A stretch of 64,000 nucleotides of DNA, taken from NCBI GenBank assembly GCA_905250885.1, contig CAJNOQ010000149.1, positions 1-64,000 on the forward strand, in the 5' to 3' direction. The stretch is from Didymodactylos carnosus. Its lineage: Eukaryota; Rotifera; Eurotatoria; Philodinida; Philodinidae. Below, piece after piece: positions 1 through 12,900 of the stretch (the stretch's first letter is position 1; each line of letters begins with the position of its first letter). Under the pieces are notes generated by a model. It made no database searches. It worked only from the letters and a program-made list of their open reading frames with translations, and had not been told where the DNA came from. Both the position numbers and the translations under genes were made by a program.

Positions 1-3000
1 CGCACGAACCAAGTTGGGATTCTTCATAGTCCATGAGGATCTACATTTTAAAAATAGTCCCACTCAAAAAGATTTTTAGCACCTCAGGCGGTTCCCTCGT
101 GAGATGCGATGATAGACTATTGCTATTGCATATTATTTCCTTACATATTTGTTGAAGACTGAATCTATATTCACTTCACTACAGAAGAGGAAGTAGTAGA
201 GACTGTAAGCTTTAGCGTGTAAGACAAGCAGATTGTCAGAAAACAGTAAAAAAAGTACTCTTTATTTCCCCTACTGATCTCCATGTCTCTGCTTTCGATT
301 TTTAAGTCTAGCATAAAAAATCAAACTAATAATTCATCTACTTATATGATTCTGCGTTGAACATATTCATCTGATGTGCGAATAGATCGAGTTCAACTCT
401 GGGCAGAAACGAAAACTATTTGTTAATGTGGCTCTTCAGAAAACGTATCAACGCAACTAAATGGGAACCGACTTCAGGGTCTTCCTAGAACTCGTATTTC
501 ATTTGAGTGTGTAGATGTAATACATTCATACTGGATGACAGTTTTTCCTTGTTGCCGATTTTTTAGCATTTGGTACCTAACTGTTGTTTCTGGCTGCAGC
601 ATCGTTTGAACTAATCTCATCGGACGATTCTTTATTATGACAAATTTTAGTTCAAATATTTGATCGATAAGCAAAAGAATAGTACGGTAATCATCGGTAA
701 CAAGCACAAAACTGACTACCAACAACGACTATTAACTGAATTTATTGAGATTTTCGTTGAATAGATGGACATCGACAGTGGCCAGTTAATGACATTAGGC
801 AATTGCCATCGAAAGATTGGAATAAAAATAACGAGTTTAAAACATTACCTCCAGGATGAATGAAACATATGTAAATGCATGTGGAGACGATTTTAAAGGA
901 GCCAGGAAAAAAGCACAATGAAGCCTGTTTATATAAATTTGTATAAAGCTGCAGAAACGAGCCGAAAAATAAGCGATTCCTCCTACTTTCAGCATGATTT
1001 ATTCCCCCTTCGAAACTTGATGTGGTACGTTCTCAATTGTGTAAACTAATTCAAAAAAAATAACGGTGGGTACCACATGCTGTTTCTCAAAAACTGTCTA
1101 TCTGTCATGCACACTAGTCGAAAAAAATTTGTTAATTCTTATCGGTTTCTTACGAATTTCTTATACAAGAAGTTGCACGAAAGTGATAAAAAATCGATTG
1201 GTTCCGGTAAGAAATTTATAAGAAATCATAAGAATTTTTTGAAAAGTTTTTTAATCATTTTTCAACCAGATTTTTGAAAGTAAGTCTATTTCGAGGAGCG
1301 CTTCGTGCTTTGATTACCTTGAAGCATTAAGAACACGAAGTTTTTGGGTCACTCCAGAAAAGTAACTGAGAAAAGTTTTATATATGGACAAAACCTATCC
1401 ATTTTAGACTTTTGAGAAATGGAAACGTGTTTGCTGGAGCGGAGAAAAAACGTTATTGAAAGATAATATAAATTTCAGAATAGGCATAATAGCAGCTTTC
1501 CAGTCTCTCATCCTTTATAGTTTTCTAACCTCTTCTTCTTAGATTCTAAATGAATGTGGGAATAAGTTTTTTTCATTTACTGATCGTGAGATTTCAAAGA
1601 GAATGTTGATTCACAACGTCATTTTAAAACAATTAAATTAAATTTAGTAATCCATGATTTAGTGGTTATAACTCAGATTATCAAGATATATATAGTACGC
1701 AAGTTCGATCCCTCCCACGGACCATGGGTATTTTTTGTCTTTTTTTTTGCAAAACTCGCATGAAACTGGCTAAATTCAATCATCTGATTCTTTTAGATGC
1801 TTTCTAGTAGATAAAACAGTCTTTTTTAAAATTCTCACGATTTCTTATGAATATCTTATAAGATTCTTATAAATTTCTTACCAGAACCGGTCGATTCCTT
1901 AGCAGTTTTGTGTAACTTCTTATATAACAAATTGGTTTTTGACGGGATTGCGCTGAAACCCTGCTAAGATCGTGACAAGATTTTTCTGACTCTTTTTTGA
2001 TTTTATCCGTGTATGTTGCGTGTGTGGGTATGTAACATGTAAAGATGATCCGATAATTTATTAATATTTAGTCTGAAGAATGAGCTTTTTTCGATGTTTT
2101 CTGGATCGATAATAGATTAGCAGTTAAAATTAAATACATTTCCTATTTGTATTCTAACAGCCCTTCAATACAGGTGACATATGAATCATGTTCAATTCAT
2201 ACTCTGTCAAAAAGCGAACAACTCTAATCGAATTCTTTAAAAAACGAGAAAAGAACAATTGGATTTATATATACAATAATAGGAATACCAAAAAGTTTTT
2301 TATCGATATGCTAATGTGTTTTGATTGTCAACACACAACTAAAATTGAAAATAAGAATAAAAAAGAAAAGATTTATATATGGCTTAATTTTCATTTTGAC
2401 TATTTTCTTTAGATGTCGATTACGAAACGAAAAAATTTCCAAGTGTGATCACATAGAAAGTTTATTTTTTCAATAATAATAGACTCAATTTCATTTTTGA
2501 TTGTGTATATTTAGAATTGAAACCTGAAAAAATCAAATTGGCTATCTTTTGTTTCGCTCATCTCACTCGATTAAATTGTCCAAATAAAAAACAAAATCGA
2601 TGTGTGTGTGTGTGTGTGTGAATCTATATACTTGTCGAATAGACAGATAATATAAGAAAATGAATTTAGAATGCTCATTTTCTCTTCTTTTATTTTTTTG
2701 AATAATACTTGAAAAACAGTTTGTTTAAGCAGAAGAAGAATGAGGTGAGCTGTACTTTTAAACTAAAATAAATAATTACAGTTTTGATATTTCTTATGAT
2801 TTCCAAAATCAAACGAAAAAAATAATGATTTGAAATTGATACAAGTATATGTGCAAAATAAAGAGAGTTGCTTTTATTCAAGGAACTTCAACTAGAGAGC
2901 AGCTCAAAATCGAACAAAGAAAACATAAGCGAAAACTAAAACTACTGTTGAAATTGAGTATTACAGTTAAATATTATAAATTTTGTGCAAATCGGAGCGT

Positions 3001-3759
3001 AGCTAAAGAGTAGTATCCTATAAGAAGCATAATTGGATTCTGTCTCTTCACTGCTCAAGTAATTTGGTACAGCGCTAGTGTCCGTCCCCACATAGAACTT
3101 TTTTAAGATTTCAAATTTATTTTCTAGCCTCATCGAGAAGCACATAGAAGATCTCAAGACTAGAGGCATATGAGATACACTTTGTCGACTACTCTTTTAT
3201 TTAGCCTAAAAAACAGTTAAGGATTAACAAATTTGATCTATTGTTAGCTATAGCCGTCATGTAGAAAGGAGTGTACACATGCTCACATACACATATCAAA
3301 CAGAAAACTATGGTAAAAACTAATTTCTGTTCGTTATTACTGTTTAACACTATGAAGCTACAATCGGCGATCTTCTATTTTTGTACAGTCTATAATTGTA
3401 ACATTAGTGGACTACTGATATTATAATTATTTATTTGATTTGATGTATCAATAATAGTTAATTACTTTTATAATATGAGAAATGCTAGTTCTATATTTTA
3501 ATTAAAAAATTATCATTTTTCTGGAAGTTTTCTAAGGGAAAAAAATCAAATAATTTTCAATTAGTTTAATACCACTCACGCACATACACATACACGCGCT
3601 CGGTTTTTAGATCTCTAGATGTAATGCTATAAATGAATTTATCAGAATTATTGTATTATATAAACAAAGCTTTCATATCGCAGATAGATATGTACAATGC
3701 TGTTCTAATATGGCTTACAAAAAAAAAGAAGAGATTAATAAAATAGTAATTTATGCTTG
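1..3759. other. intergenic, no gene seen
   Basis: AT-rich DNA with no open frame that looks coding. It holds the inverted-repeat element listed at about 1.1-1.96 kb and a (TG)n run near 2600-2620. The stretch next to 3759 is probably the 3' UTR of the homeobox gene on the minus strand. At about 91-100 the 10-mer ggttccctcg is the reverse complement of the tip of the foldback element at 48.4 kb. The first 100 bases could therefore be the end of a relative, but ten bases is weak evidence. Confidence 0.6.
1110..1960. mobile_element. inverted-repeat element (non-autonomous), imperfect arms
   Basis: Two arms of roughly 130-150 bp, about 1115-1260 and 1800-1950, are imperfect reverse complements. 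Both share a block reading roughly ggttc(c/t)ggtaagaaattta. The left arm has about 30 extra bases. The middle, about 540 bp, has no coding potential. Clear target duplications were not seen, so the ends are approximate and the superfamily is unknown. A degenerate tRNA-like stretch lies inside at about 1650-1726. Confidence 0.6.
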
Positions 3760-4828
3760 TTAATTAGGTGATACTTCTCTATTAGAAGGCGTTGCCGTTG
3801 TCGAAGTTGATTGTGATAAACTACTGCACAATAATGCTCGTTGTGCATAAAAAGCGTCTGTATTCAAATACGGACTATACCACAATGGACCATGTTGTAA
3901 TAAACGATGAACGGCTGCTATATTTCCTTGTTCAAGAAATTCTAAATTAACCGCTGCTTGTCGTTTCCATTTTGTTCTAGAGAAAACAGAAAAAATTATA
4001 TTATATCATATAAAATATTGTCAATAAGATTGTTATACCTTCTATTTTGATACCATGTTTTCACTTGTGTATCAGATAAATTTAATCGTGATGCTAATTC
4101 CATTCGATCTTGTACACTCAAATATTTTTGTCTTTCAAAACTTTTTTCTAAACAATTTAATTGTTGATCGGTAAATGCTGTTCGTGCTTTACGTGGTTTT
4201 TTAGTTTTAATTGATCCATCAGAGGCACTCGTTCCACCCAAATCAGATTCTAAAAATTAATAAAAACTTAATAGTAAATGTCATTATATGAAAATCGATT
4301 ATGAATGAAAAAAATTAAAAGAACTTTACGTAGATCAAACATATTTTGTTACACTGTATCGTAGTAACGTCTTTCTACGTATCTATCTATATGTTGAAAT
4401 TTTTTTTATTATGAAATGTATCAGAGTACTAAAACTCTAATTTTTGAAATTAAAAAATAATACGGCTATTTACCGCTATCAATATCGTCATTATCATCAC
4501 TATCATCTCTGTTGATCAAAATTGATGATGATATTTGATTATTACTGTTAATATTGTTATTATCATCATGTTGACTTATAATTGACGATGTATCATTGCT
4601 TTCTTCTCTCAATATATCTGTAATAAAAAATGAACAAGAACGTTTTGTTGACATTGTTTTTATTTTTGGTGATAAAGGTCGATTTGTTTTTGGATATAAT
4701 GGAATATATTCTAATTTTTGTCGAAATGGTAAACATTTAATTGGCGACGATGGTAATTTATGATGAAATTTCATATTGTTATACTTTGATAATGATGACG
4801 ATGATGATGAATTATTATGTTCCGTCAT
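3760..4828 (-). CDS. Barhl: BarH-like homeobox transcription factor
   Basis: Nuclear DNA-binding regulator of neural and sensory development. Three exons on the minus strand, 4828-4474, 4249-4039 and 3976-3760, join in phase to 260 codons plus TAA. Introns are GT-AG and 62 and 224 nt long. Residues 64-73 ([10 protein letters not shown]) form the FIL/eh1-type Groucho-binding motif found in Barhl proteins. The homeodomain spans about residues 136-195 with the Bar signature [12 protein letters not shown] and helix 3 [17 protein letters not shown]. The second intron splits the second Arg codon of QNRR. After the homeodomain, [16 protein letters not shown] matches the conserved block after the homeodomain of Barhl proteins (LELLAEAGNYSALQRM in animal orthologues). 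The chosen ATG opens a Ser/Asn-rich N-terminus. Family membership is very secure; the assignment to Barhl rather than another Bar class rests on the FIL motif and C-terminal block. The next gene upstream on the same strand is Rx. Confidence 0.93.
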
Positions 4829-7685
4829 ATGTATAGTATTTTGTCTTATTTCGTTGTATATTTAAAAAAAAAAGAAAAACGGACACGATCTATTTAATAA
4901 TAACGATACTAGTTAATTATATGTTTTAAAAAACTTATGAGAGGAACCAATAGTGAGATTGGAATAAATAGAAAAAAAAAATTCTAAAATGACAATTATT
5001 ATTGGTGGAATTTTATCGATTTGTTCGTTCTTCGACGACAAAAAATACATAAGTAAAGTAATTAGTAATTTTTTCCCGTTCTGTTTTCTAAACGTTCTAT
5101 TGACTTATAAAGTGAATTATTTTATTCGTTTTTGTATAAAAGAGAAAACATGACTGTTTCAACAAATAATTAGGCGTGACAATTTTTCTTTTTTCACTGA
5201 GTAATACAATATGACATCAACGTAAGGGTACTAATTCATCTTATTCAAGACATTGAGATTCTACGGCTTTAAATTTAGAGAAGATAAAGTTTTCAAGATT
5301 TTCATCTAAAGATGTGCTAAAAATTCCTGTCAAAATCAAAAAATTTTTTACAGGCACAATAGGACACCGCTGAGATGAAGTTTGAAACAAGAGCGTCCTA
5401 CTCGGAAACTCATTTTTGTACCGTTTTTGCACATTCAGATGAAAACTTGTAGAAGACACTTTGAATGAGATTTCTATCGACTTAAGTCAATATTTCGAAA
5501 AGACTTACTTAAGGGCCCCCCCCCCTCAGAAATGGTGATTTTCGGTCAAAAAATCGGTTTTGAGATACGCACATGAAAAGATAGCCTGAAGTGTCTACTT
5601 CCAGAATCTGTATTGCTTTTGGTTACAAAAGTGATTTTTCCGGGATTTTGAGCAAGTTTTCTACGAGCGACGAAAATGGATCTCCAAATAAAGGTTTTTT
5701 CCTGGATACTTATGCAATTAAAATTTTTCTGAAAACACAGCTTTGTAGAGCAAACGTTTCTGATCAAAATAAGACTTCGCACAACTCTGTATGACCTTAC
5801 ATCGAAAAGTTACAGACATTTTCCTAGAAGTCATAAAATCGACTATTTCATACAGCGTTTAACATAGCGTTTTCGCTATATAAAAGTTACACCTGAAGTG
5901 CGCCCCAAGATTTTTAATAGCGGTTTGTCGTAGAGAGTTCATTCTTTTTTTGTTTAAAAGAGGAAAAAAAATACATCGACTGACCGGCGTCGATTTCTGA
6001 ATTAGGTGTTAGTTTTTTGTCAAACTGAGGATTTTTAGTGAGAAGTTGAGGATTTTTTAAATCCGGAAGGCTTTTTCGGGTTTCGTAGGTTGTTGGTTGC
6101 CTGGAAAACCAATAAAGGCTTAATTGAAAAATCGGCGCCCGTCAGTCGATGTAGTTAGGTGTCTAGTTTAAAATAAAATAAACCTGAACTCTCCAGCTTG
6201 AAGTATATTAAAAAATCTTGGAACGCCGTTCAGGGTCCTTTTTGGACCTTGATCTCTGGAAAACTCCTAAACCGTAAGACTTGGAGACAAAAAATTTTTT
6301 TCATTCCAGTAACTCATTGTGCCGAACATTTATGGAAAGTTTCGTCAAGATCGGATGCACGGTGTAGAAGATAATTTCTGAGGTGGGGGGGCACTTAAGA
6401 GAGATTTTTGATGATCATGCTAAAGTTAACGAACTTATCCCTTTTTTACATAGATACTATGTTTTGATATCTATTCATAAATATCTTCCTTAAGTTAAGT
6501 TTTTCTGATAATTTTTTAAAACATGTGTGCACGCCTCTGACACATACTAGCATAAAAATATTGTGTCTATCATCTTTCTTTGCCCCGAAGGATAATAAAA
6601 TCTACAAATGATGATGACGTATATGTCAAATGTACATATGTGTTAAAAAGGTGATATATCTATTGTTTCGACCAAATATATTTTGCATGCTGAAGGTTGA
6701 TAAGCGCTCTCTCTCCCTTTCTCTCTCTCTCTCTCTGTTTCTATTAACATAACAATCGATATTGATCATTGTCGAAATCAATTATGAAAACAATAAAAAA
6801 GAAACGAAATGAACAATCATTATCATTTTTTTTATTCAATGTTGCAGTTAGAGTAATAATAATAATAATAATAAAAATAATGATGATGATGATGATGTAG
6901 TAATATCAAACAATTAATCGGACTGTTTTATGTTCAATGATGATGATGATTATTCGAGACATATTTTGAACAAAGAAAACCTAAACGTTTTGTCACGACT
7001 AAGTGTGTATTGATATATCAGACAGGAGTAATATTTTAAATAATATCTCTCTAAAGGCATTCAAGCAGAAAATGACCACCAATTATAATTAATTTTCTTC
7101 GAATGAAAAGAAAAGATTTAAATCAATGTGAGAAAGCAAGAGAGAGCGAGAGAGGCAGTTACACGATAGGAATTAAGATAACAAGAAATACACATGATAT
7201 GAGAATTATTGAAGAAAACACTTAATAAACGGGAAAATGACTAACTATACAGCAAATTTTGACTTATCCACAGTGTGCTAGGGTTAATCAAATAGCTCTT
7301 TCGCTAATTTTAGCAGTCATCGATTTATAGACTAAATTAGTCCAATTAGAAAAACCTGATCTGTATATGATAAAAATTATGATTTTATCCTACGATTCGC
7401 ATCACTCTTGTGTATATTTCTGAGTTATTTTTGAATTATCTATTTAGATTATTTTTCTTCTATCTCGATCTGTGTAGAAGACTAACGAACACATAGTATT
7501 AATGAAGAATACTCATATTATTCCTTTGCAAACTTCTTATTAAAAGTTAACTCGCTGATATATGTATGGTCTTGAGCATTTTGTAAAATCAAAAAATAAA
7601 CAAAAGTAAACATTTTATGTACCATCTAAGAAAAGAAAAAAATATGCAACAACAAATAGATAAAAAGAAATGATGGACTATATTT
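4829..7685. other. intergenic between two homeobox genes
   Basis: Contains the TTAA-flanked element at 5513-6394 and simple repeats: (CT)n at about 6710-6735 and a compound (TAA)n/(GATG)n tract at about 6850-6950. Otherwise AT-rich DNA with no recognised gene. It should hold the Barhl promoter (proximal to 4829) and the Rx 3' UTR (proximal to 7685). Confidence 0.6.
5513..6394. mobile_element. TTAA-flanked non-autonomous DNA transposon
   Basis: 882 bp bounded by TTAA at 5509-5512 and TTAA at 6395-6398. Terminal inverted repeats of about 22-25 bp share an unusual poly-C/poly-G block followed by ctcagaaat (left) and atttctgag (right). A second, inner inverted repeat lies at about 5969-6003 and 6124-6156, around tacatcgactgac. 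There is no transposase frame. TTAA duplications are the hallmark of piggyBac, but the C-rich tip is not a canonical piggyBac end, so the superfamily is an inference. Confidence 0.72.
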
Positions 7686-9941
7686 TTAGACTCTTTGCCA
7701 ATTTTTGCCAATAATTAAATTCATATATTCATGTGCTTTTATTCTCAAATGTGCAATAGAATCTGTTCCATTTTCATCTAGTGGTGAATTTGATGATGAA
7801 CTAGAATTTCGATAACCATTCCCATTATTATTATTATTATTATTTGTATATAATGGTGAAATCGATCTTTGTTGCTGTAAAGATGGCGTTTGCATTGATG
7901 TACAATTATCGTTATTATTGTTTGAATAACAATTTGAATTATTATTTACCGGAAAATATGTGGAATTCATAAAACTTGGTAATGTATGTAGAGATGGTGG
8001 ACCGCCAGTGTTAAATGTGGCTGCAGTCATCCATGGATCTATTGGCAAGGTAGTATTTACAATATTTGTACTTGTTGATGCTCGCAAACTGGCTAAGGGA
8101 AAATCGGGATTAATTTTCAATTGATTTTGCTCAGCTTTTTCTTGACGACGCCATTTAGCACGACGATTTTGAAACCAAACCTAGTTTTAACGATGAATAA
8201 ATTTATTTGAACATGTTCGATTTTAGAAAGAGAAATGTTCCAAAAACGCTTAAGTATGACATACCTGAACTCGCACTTCAGGTAAACTAATTTTCATTGC
8301 TAATTCTTCTCTACTGTAAACATCCGGATAGTCTTTGAAAAAAAATAATAAAATAAAATATTTTAAACATGTTAGAAATTATCACTCAACATACGAGATT
8401 TTTCAAATGCTCGTTCCAGTTCGTGAAGTTGAAATGTTGTAAATGTTGTTCGATTTCGTCGATGTTTTTTCTTTTGTCTTTCATCATCGGAACTTTTTGA
8501 ATCATCTTTACTATCATTTTCACTCCTACGTCGAGCTTTAAGATCTAAAATAGAAAAAAAACAATCGTACGACTAATTTCATACAAGAAGACTAGAGTCT
8601 CAATATGTTGAAAGAATAGAAACGCTATTTAGAATGGATTTTATCAAAGATGGAAACCTTTCTTACATCATGCAGTTTCCCTAGTGAATGCATTTGGGAG
8701 TGGGTACTTGTTTACTTGCAAATTTCCACGGGTACTTGAAAAGCACTTAACAAGTATTTTCAAAGAATACCACTCGATAAATACCTGAAAGCACTTGCCA
8801 GATACTTGATCTACTTGTTGAACCTTCCACAGGTACTTGGGGGGTTACTTGGGCAAGTGTGTGGCAAATGACTTGACAAGAAGATAAAGTAATTCAAGTA
8901 CTTGGTTTACTTGCAAAAAAGCGCAAGAATGTTGGACAAAACTTGTGAGGGTGCTTGACCAAGTACTTGCATGTAAGTACATTCACTAGGGTTGACTTAA
9001 CTGATGTAGCTTTCTGCTTAACTGAGGGAACGGTTTTACGCGTATCACTGAAAGGTACTATATCTCTTTTAGAATTTCTAAGCAATCACCGGAGTGCCTT
9101 ATGTTGTTTTTAGTAATTGTTGATTTCAACGAGTTATAAAAGAAAGTCCTGCTAGACGTATCCTGCGAAAATCTATCGGTTTGGTTTTACAGCGATATTT
9201 TCAGTGATGGAAGTGTTTCGATTAGAAAGACTTGATTAATGGAACAAAAGTTTTTTTACGAAATGTAAAGTTCTACTTCTGGTAAGAATATTACCCTTAA
9301 ATTTTCCCTCAATTGGAAAACCGAGTGATACCAAGATGTTCTGAGGGTTACACGAGAAAACATTTTAACCTATTTGAATGTTGTTCACTGAAAATGGTAT
9401 CTTTCACTCACAATCTGTAGAAAAATTTTATCGGAAATCATCAATGAGGGAAAAAAAAGCACAAGAATTTTGTTAGGACTAGAAGAAATTCTCGTTCTAC
9501 GTTTGATCACATTTTTTCAACCCGTCTATTTTTTAAAACAATATTTTCGAAATTTTCACTAACATACGATTATAGGAATAGGTATGAGACAGATTTTTAC
9601 GGAAGTCGAAGACTAAATTGGCCCTATGATTATATTTTTTTAACATTAAAAATCGACTGGAGTGGTAATACTTGCTTAAAGAATTTTTATATTAATTTAT
9701 TTATATTACACTTACCGTCATCGTACTCATCATGAGGATTTCGCCTTTTTATTCCCTGATTGTTTTGTATATTATAATGTTGATTATTAGGATTGAATAA
9801 TGTTTGATCACCATTTTTAATTCCTAATATTGCATCAATGGAATGTGTCGATTTTGAATTTGGATCAAGTGCATCACCATCAACAAGAAGTTGATGATGA
9901 TGAGATGAGGCAACAGTTATTTTATCGCCTTTCGGTAACAT
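7686..9941 (-). CDS. Rx: retinal homeobox (Rx/Rax) transcription factor
   Basis: Paired-like homeodomain regulator of anterior neural and photoreceptor fate. Four exons on the minus strand, 9941-9716, 8544-8395, 8332-8265 and 8180-7686, join in phase to 312 codons plus stop with GT-AG introns of 1171, 62 and 84 nt. Features in order: octapeptide HSIDAILG (residues 33-40), which the Rx family shares; homeodomain (about 103-163) with HRRNRTTFTTFQLHELERAF, and VQVWFQNRRAKWRRQEK at its end, with Gln at the specificity position of helix 3; then the Rx-type LPIDPWMT and LHTLPSFM blocks; then a C-terminal OAR domain (289-304, SIAHLRIKAHEYMNLI) ending IGKNWQRV, like the vertebrate Rx tail. The combination of octapeptide, homeodomain and OAR makes Rx much more likely than any other paired-like gene. 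The linker is rich in Asn and Gln. The large first intron holds a CCCTAGT-ended element. Confidence 0.95.
8679..8991. mobile_element. CCCTAGT-ended hairpin element in Rx intron 1
   Basis: 313 bp starting CCCTAGTGAATG and ending CATTCACTAGGG, with TT on both sides (possible 2-bp target duplication). The interior is saturated with the word tacttg/caagta in both orientations, so the whole unit can fold back. No coding capacity. The same terminal hexamer ends a second element at 53592-53894. Confidence 0.7.
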
Positions 9942-12900
9942 TTTTTTTTCTTCTAATAGTCACAAATAACCAACTAACTTTTTTAACATTTATAAATCTA
10001 TTTTCTTTTTTATTAATCAAATAATTACTTGAAAATATTGTAACTAAGCTCACCTTTGTTTAATTGTAAAATTATTATTTGTTCTCTGTTCTATTCTATT
10101 TTTAAGTGTTTAAGAGCGAGAATGAAGGGGAAGAAAATAATTAGTCCAACACGAAACAATTTTCTTTTATTGAAAAAAAGAAAGAAAAAAAGAAAGAAAA
10201 AAGAAAGTTCCTCTCTAAAAATATTACGTCCCATTTTATTTTACAGTCAGTAAAGAAACATGATATAATTCGTCAGTCTGGTTATTAAACAAAAATTATA
10301 CCAATCGAATTAAACAGCCAATAGACAAAAAAAAGAAAAAAAAAAAAAAGAACATACAAATTCGTTAAGATTGGCTTTTAACTATGCGAGAAAGCACAAA
10401 AATACACACATCCATCATTCGGTTGAATGAACACATACCGCCTTCTTCTCTATATTTTTTTTCTCGATTAAATAAAATGGCGTGTGTGTATGTGTGCGTG
10501 TATTTTTAGTCTATTTACGTGATTTTTCTCTATTTAAAATTGATCTGTCATAATTTAAGGCATAACAAAAAAAATATTTTATTAAGTTTATTCAAACATT
10601 AAAATGAAATCAATTGATAAGTCCATTAAATAGAAATTGATAGTAACAATATTTTGAAATAAATCGAACAGAGAAGTCAGAGATAATAGTGTGTTGATAA
10701 AAATAAATCATTGTCTATATCTGATGAAAAATATAGCTTAAAAAGAGCAGAACAATTCGAACGAATAACGACTTATCATACTCAAATAGTTAATTTCTCC
10801 CATATTAGATCTACCATAATTCTTTTTTGTAAATATTACTCATAATATTTAATACTTTTTAAGGAAATTTGTCTTTTTCAAAAATAAATTCAAAAAATAC
10901 CATCTTATAATAGCACATGTCTCTTATTTATGATGATACGTTTTACCTGACTCTTGTAGACTTCTCTGATGAAACAAAATGTATTCACCAGAGAGTTTTG
11001 TAGAATAAAATGAAATTTTTGAGGTTCTTGAAAGCTATTGAATGTATTATGAGCATAATCCTTTCTTTTTCTATTTATTGAATGGATCATTATTGTAAAT
11101 ATGTATAAATATGTAAAATGAATACTATTTTGTTTTTATCTCAATTTATTAAATTATCTATCTATCTCTATCATATCAAATAGATTAATTGAATCAATTT
11201 CATCATTATACCATTGAGAATATACTATAAAATCATTATTTTATCAATATAGAGACAAAATTGATCAATGATTTTAAATCCAATAAGTTTGTATAATTTT
11301 TATTAATAAATTAAAAATAAAGTACTTAAATTTCATCATTCTCAATTTGTCTCTATCATTCTATAAAATTTGTAAATGATCAGATTGAAGATAACATTTG
11401 TTTTCTATTTTATTTTATTATTTAAAGTGTGTATGGTTCTTACAACTCAATTTTCTAAAATGTGTCAGTCAGTTGAGCTTGTTGTTGAATTGTGTCTAAT
11501 TAAACTATATATAAATGTACTTTGAGCATAATTGTGATAATGTGATACCGTTCCATCTGTCGTTTAAGTGGCACACGAGAAGTACAGTATAACTTTCAGA
11601 ACAGTTGACTTTCTTTCTTTCTTTTTTTCTTTTTTTTTTTTTTGATGTTTTATTTTTAATTAGCCATTTTTATGACAGTTAAATTCAAATGTACTCATAC
11701 GACATACTGCTGTGAAGTCAATTAACTAAAAAAAAAATTTCGTCAACTTACATCTTTACTACCTACTTGAAATTCTTCTCTTCTGTCTCTTTTACTCTTT
11801 CATCATTGCAGGAAATGAGAGACATCAACCAATCATGAATAAAATAAAATAAAATAGAAGAAAAGAAATAGTGATAATATTGTCTGATAGATTATTGATT
11901 AACACGGTTTCTTTTTATCAAGCTTTTCTCACCTGATTTTGCTATCAATGCCGACTAATCTTTATGATCTGTTGACATTAGACGATATTATTGCTAAAAA
12001 CTCAGTACTGTTAATGAAACGAGAACAACATCAACGTAACACCCAAATTTTAATGACATACAATTGATATGATTTTTATTGACAAATTTATTATCGTTAT
12101 AAACATTTTTAACAAAGATTTATGTAGTTTCTATAAAAATAGAGAAAATTTGACGTTTACTATTACACTTTCATAATTCGAACCTATTTTAAAAAGAAAA
12201 TTATCAATTTTATTTTATGAATTAAATATTTGTCTACGATATTCTAGATACATCTACAAGTTTTAAAAAAAAACAGACAACAACTTCTCGATACATGCAT
12301 AAATTTAAGATTTTCATACAAATTATGTTATCGCATGTGTAAAAATAGACAACCATTTTATTTTGAAAACAAGCAATCACGCTTCAATATGGTGATATAA
12401 TTATTCTTTATTTTTCTTCTTCTTCTAAAATGTGTAAATCGTCGAAAGATAGCAGCCTATAGAGAAATTTTGTGATCTTCACTCTCCTATTATCATCATT
12501 AACTTGATTAGTTAAAGCGTCAAAAGGGTGCTCTCACAAAAAAGTGAAATGATTAAGATTGACTATGTCACCATCATCATTGTTGACGATAATGTGTTAA
12601 ATTAGAAAGTTCGCCTTCTAATTTCGTTAACAGGAAATAAAAAGGGGGAAAAAAAAAAAAACGAAGAAATTTTATCATTATTAAGAAGAAGAAAAAGAAA
12701 AATTTCATCATCATACAGTAGTTCTATCGTATCTAGTGAGAATTCAATTAGTTAAAAACCGGAAAAATATTTGCAAATTGCTCACTCTCTACATTTGATG
12801 AAAAAAAAATTAAATCACATCTCTGTAATGTTTTACATTCTATACTTCTTTGTCTATTTATTTTACTGCCAATAAGGAAATTGTTTTCGACATTAATTGT

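Noticed and set aside
5546-5794. Overlapping frames on both strands
   Set aside because: Both lie in the TTAA-flanked element and show no transposase motif.
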